From Rhodococcus sp. IEGM 1409 (GTDB taxonomy: Bacteria > Actinomycetota > Actinomycetes > Mycobacteriales > Mycobacteriaceae): a DNA stretch of 64,000 bases. The stretch covers positions 339,412 to 403,411 of the forward strand of contig NZ_JASHKN010000004.1 in assembly GCF_030056735.1 (NCBI RefSeq), given 5' to 3'. The notes beneath the pieces are model-generated. The model saw only the letters and a list, made by a program, of their open reading frames with translations, made no database searches and was not told the DNA's origin. Shown one piece after another: positions 55,929 through 64,000 of this stretch. Every line of letters starts with the position of its first letter. Position 1 is the stretch's first letter. The position numbers were made by a program, and so were the translations under genes.

Positions 55929-56906
55929 TTACGAACCGATTACGTCGTACGCGTCGAGTGCCGCAACGGCCCGATCATGGACTTCGGAAACCAATTCCGG
56001 CGGATGCAGGACGCGAACACCCTCACCGAACCCGAGGACCAGCCTTGCCATCCACTCGAGAGTTCCGAAACTCATCGTCGCCTCGACTGAGCCGTCGTCG
56101 TTCACGTGCACGACGTCCATCGGGTAGTAGTCGAGCATCCACACCCACTCTTTGGTGATGAACAACCGTGCTTCCGGAAGGGAACCGTCGCCGCTGAACA
56201 ACTCGAGATTCGAGTCCTCCTCGAGGGCTTGTGGCGGAGGATCGGCAGGTTCGTCGAGTTGGACGGCGGCGTCGATCCGATCGAATCTGAACAACCGCAC
56301 ACCCTCGGCTTGGCGACACCAGGCCTGGAGGTAGCTGTAGTTGTCGACCAACACGATGCGAACGGGATCGACGATGCGCTCGGAGACCGCGTCTCGCGAG
56401 GCCGAGTAATACGTCAGTCGGAGGGCGGTCTTGTCTGCGAGCGCGGCTCTGACCGTCGCGGCGATCGGGTCTTCGGCGATATCCGGAGCCGGCGAAGTAC
56501 TGCGATCTTGGCCGACGGCTCGCGCCGCGGCCGAGCCTGCTGCGTCCTCGATCTTCGCGATAGCGCGCTGTGCCGAAGACGGATCAACCATGCCCGGCAT
56601 TTCGACCAACGACCGTAGAGCAATCAGCAACGCCGTCGCCTCCGTGGAGGTGAGCCGCAACGGACGATCGATCCCGGCCGAGAACGTGACCTCGATGCTT
56701 TCTTCGGAGAAGGACAGGTCGATGAGATCGCCCGGACCGTACCCGGGCAGTCCACAGACCCACAGCTGATTGAGGTCGGTCATCAGTTGAGTGGTGCTGA
56801 CACCGAGTTCCTCGGCGGCCTCGGCGGGACTGATGCCCGGATTCGCGATGAAGTACGGCACGAGGTTGAGCAGCCGCGCCAACCGAGATGACAGTCGATT
56901 GCTCAT
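55929..56906 (-). CDS. pafC: WYL-domain regulator PafC
   Basis: 325 residues; with PafB activates the LexA-independent DNA-damage response of mycobacteria. N-terminal winged HTH (RLARLLNLVPYFIANPGISP, AAEELGVSTTQLMTDLNQLW), WYL core (ALRLTYYSASRD, RIVLVDNYSYLQAWCRQAEG, VRLFRFDRIDAAVQ) and a C-terminal WCX part. Tandem WYL regulators are the usual PafBC form. ATG overlaps the pafB stop by one base (TGATG). Confidence 0.95.
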   Translation of the reverse strand: MSNRLSSRLARLLNLVPYFIANPGISPAEAAEELGVSTTQLMTDLNQLWVCGLPGYGPGDLIDLSFSEESIEVTFSAGIDRPLRLTSTEATALLIALRSLVEMPGMVDPSSAQRAIAKIEDAAGSAAARAVGQDRSTSPAPDIAEDPIAATVRAALADKTALRLTYYSASRDAVSERIVDPVRIVLVDNYSYLQAWCRQAEGVRLFRFDRIDAAVQLDEPADPPPQALEEDSNLELFSGDGSLPEARLFITKEWVWMLDYYPMDVVHVNDDGSVEATMSFGTLEWMARLVLGFGEGVRVLHPPELVSEVHDRAVAALDAYDVIGS

Positions 56907-57916
56907 CAGTTCTCCCCCTGTCCGTCATTGCCGGTGATAGGGCGCGCCGCGGCGCGCAGCTTCGCGACGACCTCCGCACGCAAATCCGGTGGGTCCAACA
57001 CCAGTGCATCCACCCCGTGTCCGGCGATCAACCGAGCGGTCCACTCCCAGGATCGGACGGGGATGGACAGCACGCTGCCGTCGCGATCGGTCAACCGCCG
57101 ATCGGACGCCGACGTCGCAAGCCGGCGAAGCTCGTGTGCGCGACCGTCTGCGACCCACACCGTAGCGGTCCCGGTCACCACGCCCGACCCGGTCACCCGA
57201 TCGACGACCTCGCGAAGATCGACACCCTCGGGTTTGTGGACCGATCCGGCGGGCCCGAACTCCCTGACGTCGTCACCGATCCGGGAGAGCCGGAAGGTTC
57301 TCACCGCATCACGATCGACGTCGTGCCCGACCAGGTACCACTTGCCGTTGTGCGTGACGACGCCCCACGGTTCGACGGTGCGTTCGGTGAACGGTTCGTT
57401 CAATGCCCCGCGGTGCTGAAAATGAACTGCTCGGCCGGCGTCGACCGCTGCAAGCAGCTTTCCGAGGGCGGGCTCCGAGCCGCGGGTGCGTGCGGGAATC
57501 GCAGTAACCGGTGCGGCACTGACTTCTGCGTCGACCTGCACGCCGGCCGCTCGGAGTTTGAGGAGCGCGCTCTGGGCTGCCGAAATAAGTTCCGGAGATT
57601 CCCACAACTGCACCGCGACGGCGACGGCAGCAGATTCCTCGCTGGTGAGATCCACGTCCGGAAGCTCGTAGGCATTGCGATTGATCCGGTACCCCTCGAC
57701 CGTCGAGAACCGTCCTGCCAGACCGGTTTCCAACGGGACACCCAGGTCACGAAGTTCGTTCTTGTCGCGCTCGAACATGCGGCTGAACGCTTCGTAATTC
57801 GCGGAATCGTTGTACCCGGCCACACTGTCGCGGATTTTCTCCGCCGTGAGGAACTGTCTGGTGGACAGCAATGCGATCACCAGGTTCATCAACCGCTCGA
57901 TTTTTGATGTCGCCAC
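56906..57916 (-). CDS. pafB: WYL-domain regulator PafB
   Basis: 336 residues; partner of PafC. The N-terminal HTH reads KIERLMNLVIALLSTRQFLT, AEKIRDSVAGYN, SRMFERDKNELRDLGVPLE. WYL region near 160-230: AVHFQHRGALNEPFTERTVE, WGVVTHNGKWYLVGHDVDRD, VRTFRLSRIG. GTG at 57916. It is separated from pafA by about 110 bp containing a hairpin, but the gene order pafA-pafB-pafC is that of mycobacteria. Confidence 0.95.
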   Translation of the reverse strand: MATSKIERLMNLVIALLSTRQFLTAEKIRDSVAGYNDSANYEAFSRMFERDKNELRDLGVPLETGLAGRFSTVEGYRINRNAYELPDVDLTSEESAAVAVAVQLWESPELISAAQSALLKLRAAGVQVDAEVSAAPVTAIPARTRGSEPALGKLLAAVDAGRAVHFQHRGALNEPFTERTVEPWGVVTHNGKWYLVGHDVDRDAVRTFRLSRIGDDVREFGPAGSVHKPEGVDLREVVDRVTGSGVVTGTATVWVADGRAHELRRLATSASDRRLTDRDGSVLSIPVRSWEWTARLIAGHGVDALVLDPPDLRAEVVAKLRAAARPITGNDGQGEN

Positions 57917-57950
57917 GCCGAAATCCTAGTGGCTATCCGATAACCGAACG

Positions 57951-57978
57951 CGCGCCGGACACTTTCGTGCCCGGCGCG
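57951..57978 (-). terminator. Hairpin between pafA and pafB
   Basis: CGCGCCGG-A-CAC (57951-57962) pairs with GTG-C-CCGGCGCG (57967-57978) around a TTTC loop, an 11-bp stem with one A-C mismatch. It lies about 50 bp after the pafA stop on the minus strand and about 35 bp before pafB. It may partially uncouple pafA from pafBC. Confidence 0.7.
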
Positions 57979-58026
57979 TCGCCGTAAAACAGACCTGCCG
58001 TCTTGTACATCGTGAAAATCGGTGAC

Positions 58027-59385
58027 CTACATCGAAGCGATCAAACGCTCCACACGCTCATCGACAGAACGGAACGGGTCCTTGCAGAGCACAGTTCTTT
58101 GCGCCTGATCGTTGAGCTTGAGGTGAACCCAGTCGACCGTGAAGTCCCGGCCGGCGGCCTGGGCTGCGGTGATGAAATCGCCCCGCAGCTTGGCGCGGGT
58201 GGTCTGCGGCGGATTCTCGACGGCTTCGTCGATCGTCTCGTCCTCGGTGACCCGCTTGACCAAGCCTTTGCGCTGCAGCACGTCGAAGACGCCGCGGCCA
58301 CGTTTGATGTCGTGGTAGGCCAAGTCGAGCTGCGCGATCTTGGGATCGGACAGATCGAAGCCGTGACGGTCCTGGTAGCGCTGGAACAGCTTGCGCTTGA
58401 TGACCCAGTCGATCTCCGTGTCGACCTTCGCGAAATCCTGAGCCTCGACGGCATCGAGGGTACGACCCCAGAGATCGACAACCTGCTCGACCTGTGGGTC
58501 TGGTTCGCGGTTACGCAGATGTTCGACTGCCTTGGAGTGGTACTCGCGCTGAATATCGAGAGCACTGGCCTGACGTCCACCGGCCAGCCGGACAGGCTTC
58601 TTGCCGGTCACGTCGTGGCTGACCTCGCGAATGGCACGAATCGGATTGTCCAGGGCGAAATCGCGGAACGAAACTCCGGCCTCGATCATTTCGAGCACGA
58701 GTGCTGCAGAACCGACCTTGAGCATCGTCGTCGTTTCGGCCATGTTCGAATCGCCGACGATCACGTGCAGACGGCGGTACTTCTCGGCGTCCGCGTGCGG
58801 TTCGTCGCGGGTGTTGATGATCGGACGCGAACGAGTGGTCGCCGACGAGACGCCTTCCCAGATGTGTTCCGCACGCTGTGAGAGGCAGAACGTCGCAGCC
58901 TTCGGTGTCTGCAGCACCTTGCCGGCGCCGCAGATCAACTGGCGCGTGACGAGGAACGGCAACAAGACATCCGAAATCCGGGAGAACTCACCGGCGCGCG
59001 CGACGAGAAAGTTCTCGTGGCATCCGTACGAGTTTCCGGCCGAGTCGGTGTTGTTCTTGAAGAGGTAGATGTCGCCACCGATCCCCTCCTCGGCGAGTCT
59101 CGCCTCGGCGTCGATCAGCAGTTCTTCGAGCACACGCTCACCGGCTCGGTCGTGATTGACCAACTGGATGAGGCTGTCGCACTCTGCCGTCGCGTACTCC
59201 GGGTGCGAACCCACATCCAGGTACAAGCGGGCTCCGTTGCGGAGGAAGACGTTGGAGCTGCGACCCCACGACACGACACGACGGAAGAGGTAACGAGCAA
59301 CCTCGTCGGGGCTCAGTCGCCTGTGCCCGTGAAAGGTGCAGGTAACGCCGAATTCCGTCTCGATACCCATGATTCGTCTCTGCAC
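58027..59385 (-). CDS. pafA: Pup--protein ligase PafA
   Basis: 452 residues, matching the family length. It uses ATP to join the C-terminal glutamate of Pup to substrate lysines for proteasome delivery. The N-terminal [14 protein letters not shown] holds the catalytic acidic residue; [52 protein letters not shown] and [20 protein letters not shown] are conserved with Dop. GTG at 59385 ([13 protein letters not shown]) is chosen; the longer frame upstream is antisense to the next gene. Confidence 0.97.
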   Translation of the reverse strand: MQRRIMGIETEFGVTCTFHGHRRLSPDEVARYLFRRVVSWGRSSNVFLRNGARLYLDVGSHPEYATAECDSLIQLVNHDRAGERVLEELLIDAEARLAEEGIGGDIYLFKNNTDSAGNSYGCHENFLVARAGEFSRISDVLLPFLVTRQLICGAGKVLQTPKAATFCLSQRAEHIWEGVSSATTRSRPIINTRDEPHADAEKYRRLHVIVGDSNMAETTTMLKVGSAALVLEMIEAGVSFRDFALDNPIRAIREVSHDVTGKKPVRLAGGRQASALDIQREYHSKAVEHLRNREPDPQVEQVVDLWGRTLDAVEAQDFAKVDTEIDWVIKRKLFQRYQDRHGFDLSDPKIAQLDLAYHDIKRGRGVFDVLQRKGLVKRVTEDETIDEAVENPPQTTRAKLRGDFITAAQAAGRDFTVDWVHLKLNDQAQRTVLCKDPFRSVDERVERLIASM

Positions 59386-59484
59386 ACTTCGACAGTACAA
59401 CCAGAATGCGAGGTTCACCCGTGTACTTCGATCGCGTCGTACGTCACGACTCGACAACGTCGGGCGGCGGCATACTGTGACGGT

Positions 59485-60948
59485 GTGAGCCTTATTCGCC
59501 GAAAAGTTGTCCGAAGCGACGTCAAAGTCATGGAAAGTACTGGAGCACTGCGCCCTTCCGTGCTCGACCCGACCATGCGGTTTCTCTCCAGAGCGGCCGA
59601 TCACGGCGTTTTGTGGATGGTTGTCGCCGCCTTGCTCGCGATGATCGGTGGCCGCCCCAGGAGGGCAGCGGCACGTGGGATGCTCGCACTTGCCGGTTCG
59701 AGCGCGCTGGCCAACGGCATACTCAAGCCCCTGTTTCCCCGGCGGCGCCCACCGGCGCGTGTCTGGCTGAGCCCGAAGCGAGGAGTCGACATTCCGACGT
59801 CGTCCTCGTTCCCCTCTGGTCACTCGTCATCAGCGGCGGCATTCACCGCGGCAGTGGCCATGGAATCCCCGGCGGCAGGCGCGGCCCTCTCACCACTGGC
59901 CGCAGCGGTCGCGTACTCACGCGTTCACAACGGAGTGCACTGGCCGTCCGACGTGTTCGCCGGCCTCGCGGTTGGCGGCGCTATTGCCGCCGGCACGCGG
60001 CGCTGGTGGGCGGTGCGCGACGAAGAACCGGCCGAACTCGGACCCGAGTGCGTGGTTCCCGCGCTCCCGCGCGGAGAAGGCTTGCTGGTCTTCACCAATC
60101 CGGGTTCGGGATCCGAGGACGACGGGATCGTGGAATCGATTCGAGAATTACTACCGGAAGCGATCGTCTACGAGTTCGACGCGGACATCGACTTCGACAT
60201 GCAGATCGATGCCAAGATCCCCGAACTCTCGCCGAAAGCGTTGGGAGTATGCGGGGGCGACGGAACAGTGGTCACAGTCGCGACTGCGGCAACAAAGCAC
60301 GAGCTACCACTTGCGGTTTTTCCCGGCGGAACATTGAACCACTTCGCCCGTGACGTCGGTGCCGTGAACGTCGAGGAGACCGCACAGGCAGTCGAGTCCG
60401 GTCAGGCGGCATTTGTCGACCACGCGGTGGTGCGCACGGATTCCGGAGTGACTGCACGGTTTCTCAACACCGCCAGCCTGGGCGGATACCCGGACGCCGT
60501 GCGGCTGCGGGAGAAGTGGGAGCCGCGATTCGGTAAATGGCCGGCCGCGGGCGCCGCAATGATCCGTGTTCTCGCGGCGGCGGAGCCGATGACTGTCACC
60601 ATCGACGGGAAGCGGAGCACCATCTGGATGCTGTTCGTCGGAAACGGGCGATACTCCCCCGCTGATCAGGTGCCGATGTCGCGTCCGGAGATGAACCGTG
60701 GACTACTCGACGTCCGTTACCTGCGCGCGGACAAGAAGTTCTCGCGCTCACGTCTTCTGTTTGCGGCTGCCACAGGAACATTGGGCAGCTCGAGGGTCTA
60801 CGTTCGCGAACTCGTGTCGTCGATGTCGGTGCGAGTGGCCGATTCACCGGTAGCCATCGCCACCGACGGTGAGGTGGTGGCGGACGCGCGCCGGTTCGAT
60901 TTCGACACCGAACCGGGCGCGGTGGCCGTCTACAGAATCACGCAATAA
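59485..60948 (+). CDS. PAP2 phosphatase / diacylglycerol kinase fusion
   Basis: 487 residues, two enzymes in one chain. Residues about 30-170 are a membrane PAP2 lipid phosphatase with [27 protein letters not shown] and [16 protein letters not shown]. Residues about 190-487 are a DAGK-catalytic lipid kinase domain with [29 protein letters not shown] and [14 protein letters not shown]. Lipid phosphorylation and dephosphorylation in one protein suggests phospholipid or undecaprenyl-lipid turnover, substrate unknown. GTG at 59485. It lies on the opposite strand inside the pafA-prcA interval, about 100 bp from the pafA start and convergent with prcA. Confidence 0.92.
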   Translation: MSLIRRKVVRSDVKVMESTGALRPSVLDPTMRFLSRAADHGVLWMVVAALLAMIGGRPRRAAARGMLALAGSSALANGILKPLFPRRRPPARVWLSPKRGVDIPTSSSFPSGHSSSAAAFTAAVAMESPAAGAALSPLAAAVAYSRVHNGVHWPSDVFAGLAVGGAIAAGTRRWWAVRDEEPAELGPECVVPALPRGEGLLVFTNPGSGSEDDGIVESIRELLPEAIVYEFDADIDFDMQIDAKIPELSPKALGVCGGDGTVVTVATAATKHELPLAVFPGGTLNHFARDVGAVNVEETAQAVESGQAAFVDHAVVRTDSGVTARFLNTASLGGYPDAVRLREKWEPRFGKWPAAGAAMIRVLAAAEPMTVTIDGKRSTIWMLFVGNGRYSPADQVPMSRPEMNRGLLDVRYLRADKKFSRSRLLFAAATGTLGSSRVYVRELVSSMSVRVADSPVAIATDGEVVADARRFDFDTEPGAVAVYRITQ

Positions 60949-60968
60949 CTCCCAGACCTACGCAGTAA

Positions 60969-61736
60969 CTACGAGGGTGCGTCGCCGTTTGCCGGCGGCG
61001 CATCCTCAGTCGCTGCCGGAGCTGGAAGCATCTCTTCCAATGCCGTTCCGGCGATTCGTTTGAACGCGCGGCGTGGACGGTTGCTGTCGAGGACGGCAAC
61101 CTCGAGCGCACTCACATCGAGTGTTCGCGGTTCCGCCTCAGTGGTTCCGGCCGGTGCCGGGCCACCCTTTTGAAGCGCCCCTACCGCGATCCGCACTGCG
61201 GATTCGAGGTCGAGGTCTCGCTGGTACGACTCGCGCATCGCCGTCACGATCGGTTCGGTTGTACCGCCCATGACCACAAATTCCTGCTCGTCCGCGATGG
61301 AACCGTCGTACGTGATCCGGTAGAGCTGAGCCGACGTACTGCTTCCGAAGCGGCCGATCTCGGCAACGCAGATCTCGACCTCGTACGGCTTGGGCTGCTC
61401 GGTGAAGATCGTTCCCAAGGTCTGCGCGTACGCATTGGCGAGGGAACGCCCCGTGACATCCCGACGGTCGTACGAGTACCCGCGCATGTCCGCGTGCACG
61501 ATGCCCGCGCGGCGCAGATTCTCGAACTCGTTGTACTTGCCTACTGCAGCAAAACCGAGACGGTCGTACAGTTCGCTGACCTTGTGCAGCGCCCGCGACG
61601 GATTCTCCGCGACAAAGAGAACTCCGTCGCGGTAGGTGAGAACGACGACGCTGCGTCCGCGGGCAATTCCTTTGCGCGCCAATTCCGAACGATCGCGCAT
61701 GATCTGTTCGGCTGATGCGTAGTACGGCATCGTCAT
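60969..61736 (-). CDS. prcA: Proteasome alpha subunit
   Basis: 255 residues; forms the outer rings and gate of the 20S core. N-terminal [20 protein letters not shown] (gate and H0), [60 protein letters not shown]. The Pro/Ala-rich C-terminal tail ([19 protein letters not shown]) is variable in the family. It overlaps prcB by 4 nt. Confidence 0.97.
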   Translation of the reverse strand: MTMPYYASAEQIMRDRSELARKGIARGRSVVVLTYRDGVLFVAENPSRALHKVSELYDRLGFAAVGKYNEFENLRRAGIVHADMRGYSYDRRDVTGRSLANAYAQTLGTIFTEQPKPYEVEICVAEIGRFGSSTSAQLYRITYDGSIADEQEFVVMGGTTEPIVTAMRESYQRDLDLESAVRIAVGALQKGGPAPAGTTEAEPRTLDVSALEVAVLDSNRPRRAFKRIAGTALEEMLPAPAATEDAPPANGDAPS

Positions 61737-62611
61737 AGCGCAGACTCCCCTTCCGGACTCGCGGTCGCAGTGCGAGCCGCGACGATCTCCCTGGCAATCT
61801 CGGCAGCCCGCGTCGTCGACAACTCCACCGCGCCGGCCGAGGTGATGGTGACCGCTGTCGGATAGATCCCGCGTGTCAGATCGGGACCACCGGTAGCCGA
61901 ATCGTCATCTGCTGCGTCGTACAGCGCTTCGACTGCGAACCGAAGCGCAGTGGCCTCGTCGATTCCCGGGGAATACAGCTTCTTGAGCGCCGATTTAGCG
62001 AACAGCGAACCCGACCCGACTGCGTGATACCCCGCGCGCTCCTCGTATCGCCCACCGACGACGTCGTAGGAGACGATCCGCCCGGCCGTTGACGGATCGA
62101 CCGCGTCCAAGTCGTAACCCACCAGCAGCGGCACGACCGCCAATCCCTGCATCGCCGCTCCGAGATTTCCTCGAACCATCGACGAAAGTCGATTGGCCTT
62201 ACCGTCGAAGGTGAGAGGGACGCCTTCGATCTTCTCGTAATGTTCGAGTTCGACCGCGAAAAGCCGAACCAGTTCGATTGCGATCCCGGCCGTTCCGGCG
62301 ATACCCGCAGCCGAGTAATCGTCGGTGACGTACACCTTCTGCACGTCACGGCTGGCGATGAGGTTGCCCATCGTCGCTCGGCGATCACCAGCGAGCAGAA
62401 CACCACCCGCATAGCTGATCGCGACGATGGTGGTGCCGTGCGGCGCTACGTCTCCCCCGCCCATGACAACACCTCCTGTGTCGGCGAAGCGGTTCTGCGG
62501 AAGATGCTCGGGTGCATGCACCCGAAGGTATTCCGAGAATGACGACAGATTCGAGCCGAAGCTCAAGCGTGTGTCCCCGTCTGTGATCCGGGGCGCGCGA
62601 TCCACCGTCAC
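61733..62611 (-). CDS. prcB: Proteasome beta subunit
   Basis: 292 residues with a propeptide. Cleavage before Thr60 in [12 protein letters not shown] exposes the catalytic N-terminal threonine. GDRRATMGN carries the Asp/Arg and Lys-region contacts, and [19 protein letters not shown] and [20 protein letters not shown] are typical. It degrades pupylated proteins unfolded by Mpa/ARC. GTG at 62611 overlaps the pup stop by 4 nt. Confidence 0.97.
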   Translation of the reverse strand: MTVDRAPRITDGDTRLSFGSNLSSFSEYLRVHAPEHLPQNRFADTGGVVMGGGDVAPHGTTIVAISYAGGVLLAGDRRATMGNLIASRDVQKVYVTDDYSAAGIAGTAGIAIELVRLFAVELEHYEKIEGVPLTFDGKANRLSSMVRGNLGAAMQGLAVVPLLVGYDLDAVDPSTAGRIVSYDVVGGRYEERAGYHAVGSGSLFAKSALKKLYSPGIDEATALRFAVEALYDAADDDSATGGPDLTRGIYPTAVTITSAGAVELSTTRAAEIAREIVAARTATASPEGESAL

Positions 62612-62802
62612 TGGCCGCCCTTCTGGACATAGGCGCGGACGAAGTCCTCGGCGTTCTCTTCCAACACGTCGTCGATCTCGTCGAGCAGGTCGTCGGTTTC
62701 TGCAGCCAGCTTCTCGCGACGTTCCTGGCCGGCACTTCCGTCGCCACCAGTGGTTTCGTCGTCTTCGCCGCCACCGGCACGCTGCGTCTGTTCTTGAGCC
62801 AT
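62608..62802 (-). CDS. pup: Prokaryotic ubiquitin-like protein Pup
   Basis: 64 residues, intrinsically disordered and acidic with coiled region [20 protein letters not shown] and C terminus [11 protein letters not shown]. The terminal Gln needs deamidation to Glu by Dop before PafA can ligate it. AGGAGG lies about 8 nt before the ATG. First gene of pup-prcB-prcA. Confidence 0.98.
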   Translation of the reverse strand: MAQEQTQRAGGGEDDETTGGDGSAGQERREKLAAETDDLLDEIDDVLEENAEDFVRAYVQKGGQ

Positions 62803-62950
62803 CGCCGTCGACCTCCTTGTGTGAAGGGAGCTCTCGCGAGCATCCTGTTCGGCCCAGCAGAGTCGGTAACTGATCCCGCTCGGACCTTCACCCTACCGAG
62901 CGGCACCGTCAGGTGTGGAGAGACGCGACGGCGAGCCGCATCGGCTGATT

Positions 62951-64000
62951 TCAGTGAGTGAGCTGATCTACCAATTCTGCGGCGCTGTCGACGGAGTCGA
63001 GCAACGCTCCGACGTGCGCTTTGGTGCCTCGAAGCGGCTCGAGCGTGGGGATCCGGATCAACGACTCGCCCCCGAGATCGAAGATGACCGAATCCCAGCT
63101 CGCAGCCGCGATATCGGCACCGAACCGACGCAGGCACTCGCCGCGAAAGTATGCGCGAGTGTCGGTGGGAGGGTTCATGACCGCGTCGAGAACCTGCTGT
63201 TCGGTGACCAGCCGCTCCATGGAGCCGCGAGCAACCAGGCGGTTGTACAGCCCCTTGTCGAGCCGTACGTCGGAATACTGCAGATCCACCAGATGCAATC
63301 GCGGCGCCGACCACGCGAGTCCCTCACGATTGCGGAAACCTTCGAGCAGACGCAGTTTGGCCGGCCAGTCGAGGATGTTCGCGCACTCCATGGGATCGCG
63401 TTCGAGGAGATCGAGAACCATCGCCCACTTGGCGACGATATCGTCCGCTCGCGGATCACGATCGGTCTCACGATCGAGGAACTTCGAGACACGTTCGAGG
63501 TAAATACGTTGCAGCGCAAGCCCTGTCAGTTCACGTCCGTCGGCCAGCGCGACGGTCTTGCGCAGAGTCGGGTCGTGGCTGATGTGGTGGACAGCAGTGA
63601 CCGGACGTGCCAGTTGCAGATCGGTGAGGTCGACACCTGCCTCGATCAGGTCGAGTACCAGCGCGGTTGTTCCCACCTTGAGGTACGTCGACATCTCCGC
63701 GAGGTTCGCATCACCGATGATGACGTGCAGACGGCGATACTTGTCCGCATCCGCGTGCGGTTCGTCGCGGGTGTTGATGATTCCGCGCTTGAGCGTGGTC
63801 TCGAGGCCTACTTCGACCTCGATGTAGTCGGATCGCTGCGAAAGCTGGAATCCGGCCTCGTCGCCGGACTGACCGAGACCCACACGACCGGAACCGCAGA
63901 TCACCTGCCGTGACGCGAAGAACGGCGTCAAGCCGGTCACGATCGAGGCGAACGGGGTGTCACGCGAGCAGAGGTAGTTCTCGTGCGTGCCGTACGACGC
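62951..64000 (-). CDS. dop: Pup deamidase/depupylase Dop, 5' end outside window
   Basis: The C-terminal 349 residues are present and the frame is open to the right edge ([20 protein letters not shown]). Dop deamidates Pup-Gln and removes Pup from substrates. Shared Dop/PafA motifs: [60 protein letters not shown], and the C-terminal [12 protein letters not shown]. It lies upstream of pup on the same strand with a 148-bp gap that may hold a promoter for pup-prcBA. Confidence 0.97.
   Translation of the reverse strand, partial: ASYGTHENYLCSRDTPFASIVTGLTPFFASRQVICGSGRVGLGQSGDEAGFQLSQRSDYIEVEVGLETTLKRGIINTRDEPHADADKYRRLHVIIGDANLAEMSTYLKVGTTALVLDLIEAGVDLTDLQLARPVTAVHHISHDPTLRKTVALADGRELTGLALQRIYLERVSKFLDRETDRDPRADDIVAKWAMVLDLLERDPMECANILDWPAKLRLLEGFRNREGLAWSAPRLHLVDLQYSDVRLDKGLYNRLVARGSMERLVTEQQVLDAVMNPPTDTRAYFRGECLRRFGADIAAASWDSVIFDLGGESLIRIPTLEPLRGTKAHVGALLDSVDSAAELVDQLTH

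Noticed and set aside
59386-59823. 146-codon upstream extension of pafA
   Set aside because: It is antisense to the PAP2-DAGK gene. PafA starting at GTG 59385 has exactly the family length.

Overview
The window looks like chromosome of a mycolic-acid actinobacterium, most likely Rhodococcus. It has high GC, many GTG starts, a Pup-proteasome locus, aerobic cobalamin genes, a Tat-exported cholesterol oxidase and a large NRPS. From rbpA onward the backbone genes follow the order I know from Mycobacterium tuberculosis: rbpA, lnt, fxsA, cobGHIJ, cobKML, an SDR and a PPOX protein, a PepE-like peptidase, 5'-3' exonuclease, helY, tatC-tatA, pafCBA, prcAB, pup, dop. That synteny is from memory, not from a search.

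Layout. 1-11235 (minus): 5' part of an NRPS (C, orphan C-lobe, A, T, C, A, T, C, A, T, E, then cut by the window edge). Its first C domain resembles the EntF/DhbF type and its second A domain carries a clean serine code, so a catecholate-type siderophore is the best guess. 11.5-20.5 kb: zinc-finger protein, rbpA with a SigR/SigH-type promoter, a lipoprotein, a membrane protein, a WYL regulator divergent from a RidA protein, lnt, a YtcJ-like amidohydrolase, fxsA and a secreted protein. 20.5-29.3 kb: NarL-type two-component pair, TauE/SafE permease, tldD-tldE-epimerase operon, PPOX protein and cholesterol oxidase.

29.3-48.6 kb: cobalamin genes. cobN sits behind a cobalamin riboswitch and diverges from cobG-cobH-cobIJ. 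cobL-cobM-cobK lie about 8 kb away on the other strand. Between the two blocks is an accessory segment (36.5-44.5 kb) of short translationally coupled and damaged genes: an HNH protein, a DUF4440-like gene with an in-frame TAA, a truncated membrane-protein gene abutting a rarA-like ATPase of unusual sequence type, a YjbR fragment, an alpha/beta hydrolase behind a candidate leader peptide, an ScbR-like TetR regulator with VOC and DUF1990 genes, and a histidine-kinase-like protein that has lost both its phospho-acceptor histidine and its ATPase domain.

48.6-64 kb: conserved housekeeping block ending in the Pup-proteasome system. pup, prcB and prcA overlap by 4 nt each. pafA is followed by pafB-pafC, which encode the WYL DNA-damage regulators. 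tatA-tatC lie downstream. A PAP2/diacylglycerol-kinase fusion gene is embedded on the opposite strand. dop runs off the right edge.

I saw no tRNA, rRNA, CRISPR array or intact insertion sequence. The strongest candidates for new biology are the leader-peptide/hydrolase unit, the pseudo-histidine-kinase, the unusual first module of the NRPS, and the rarA-yjbR module with its broken neighbours.
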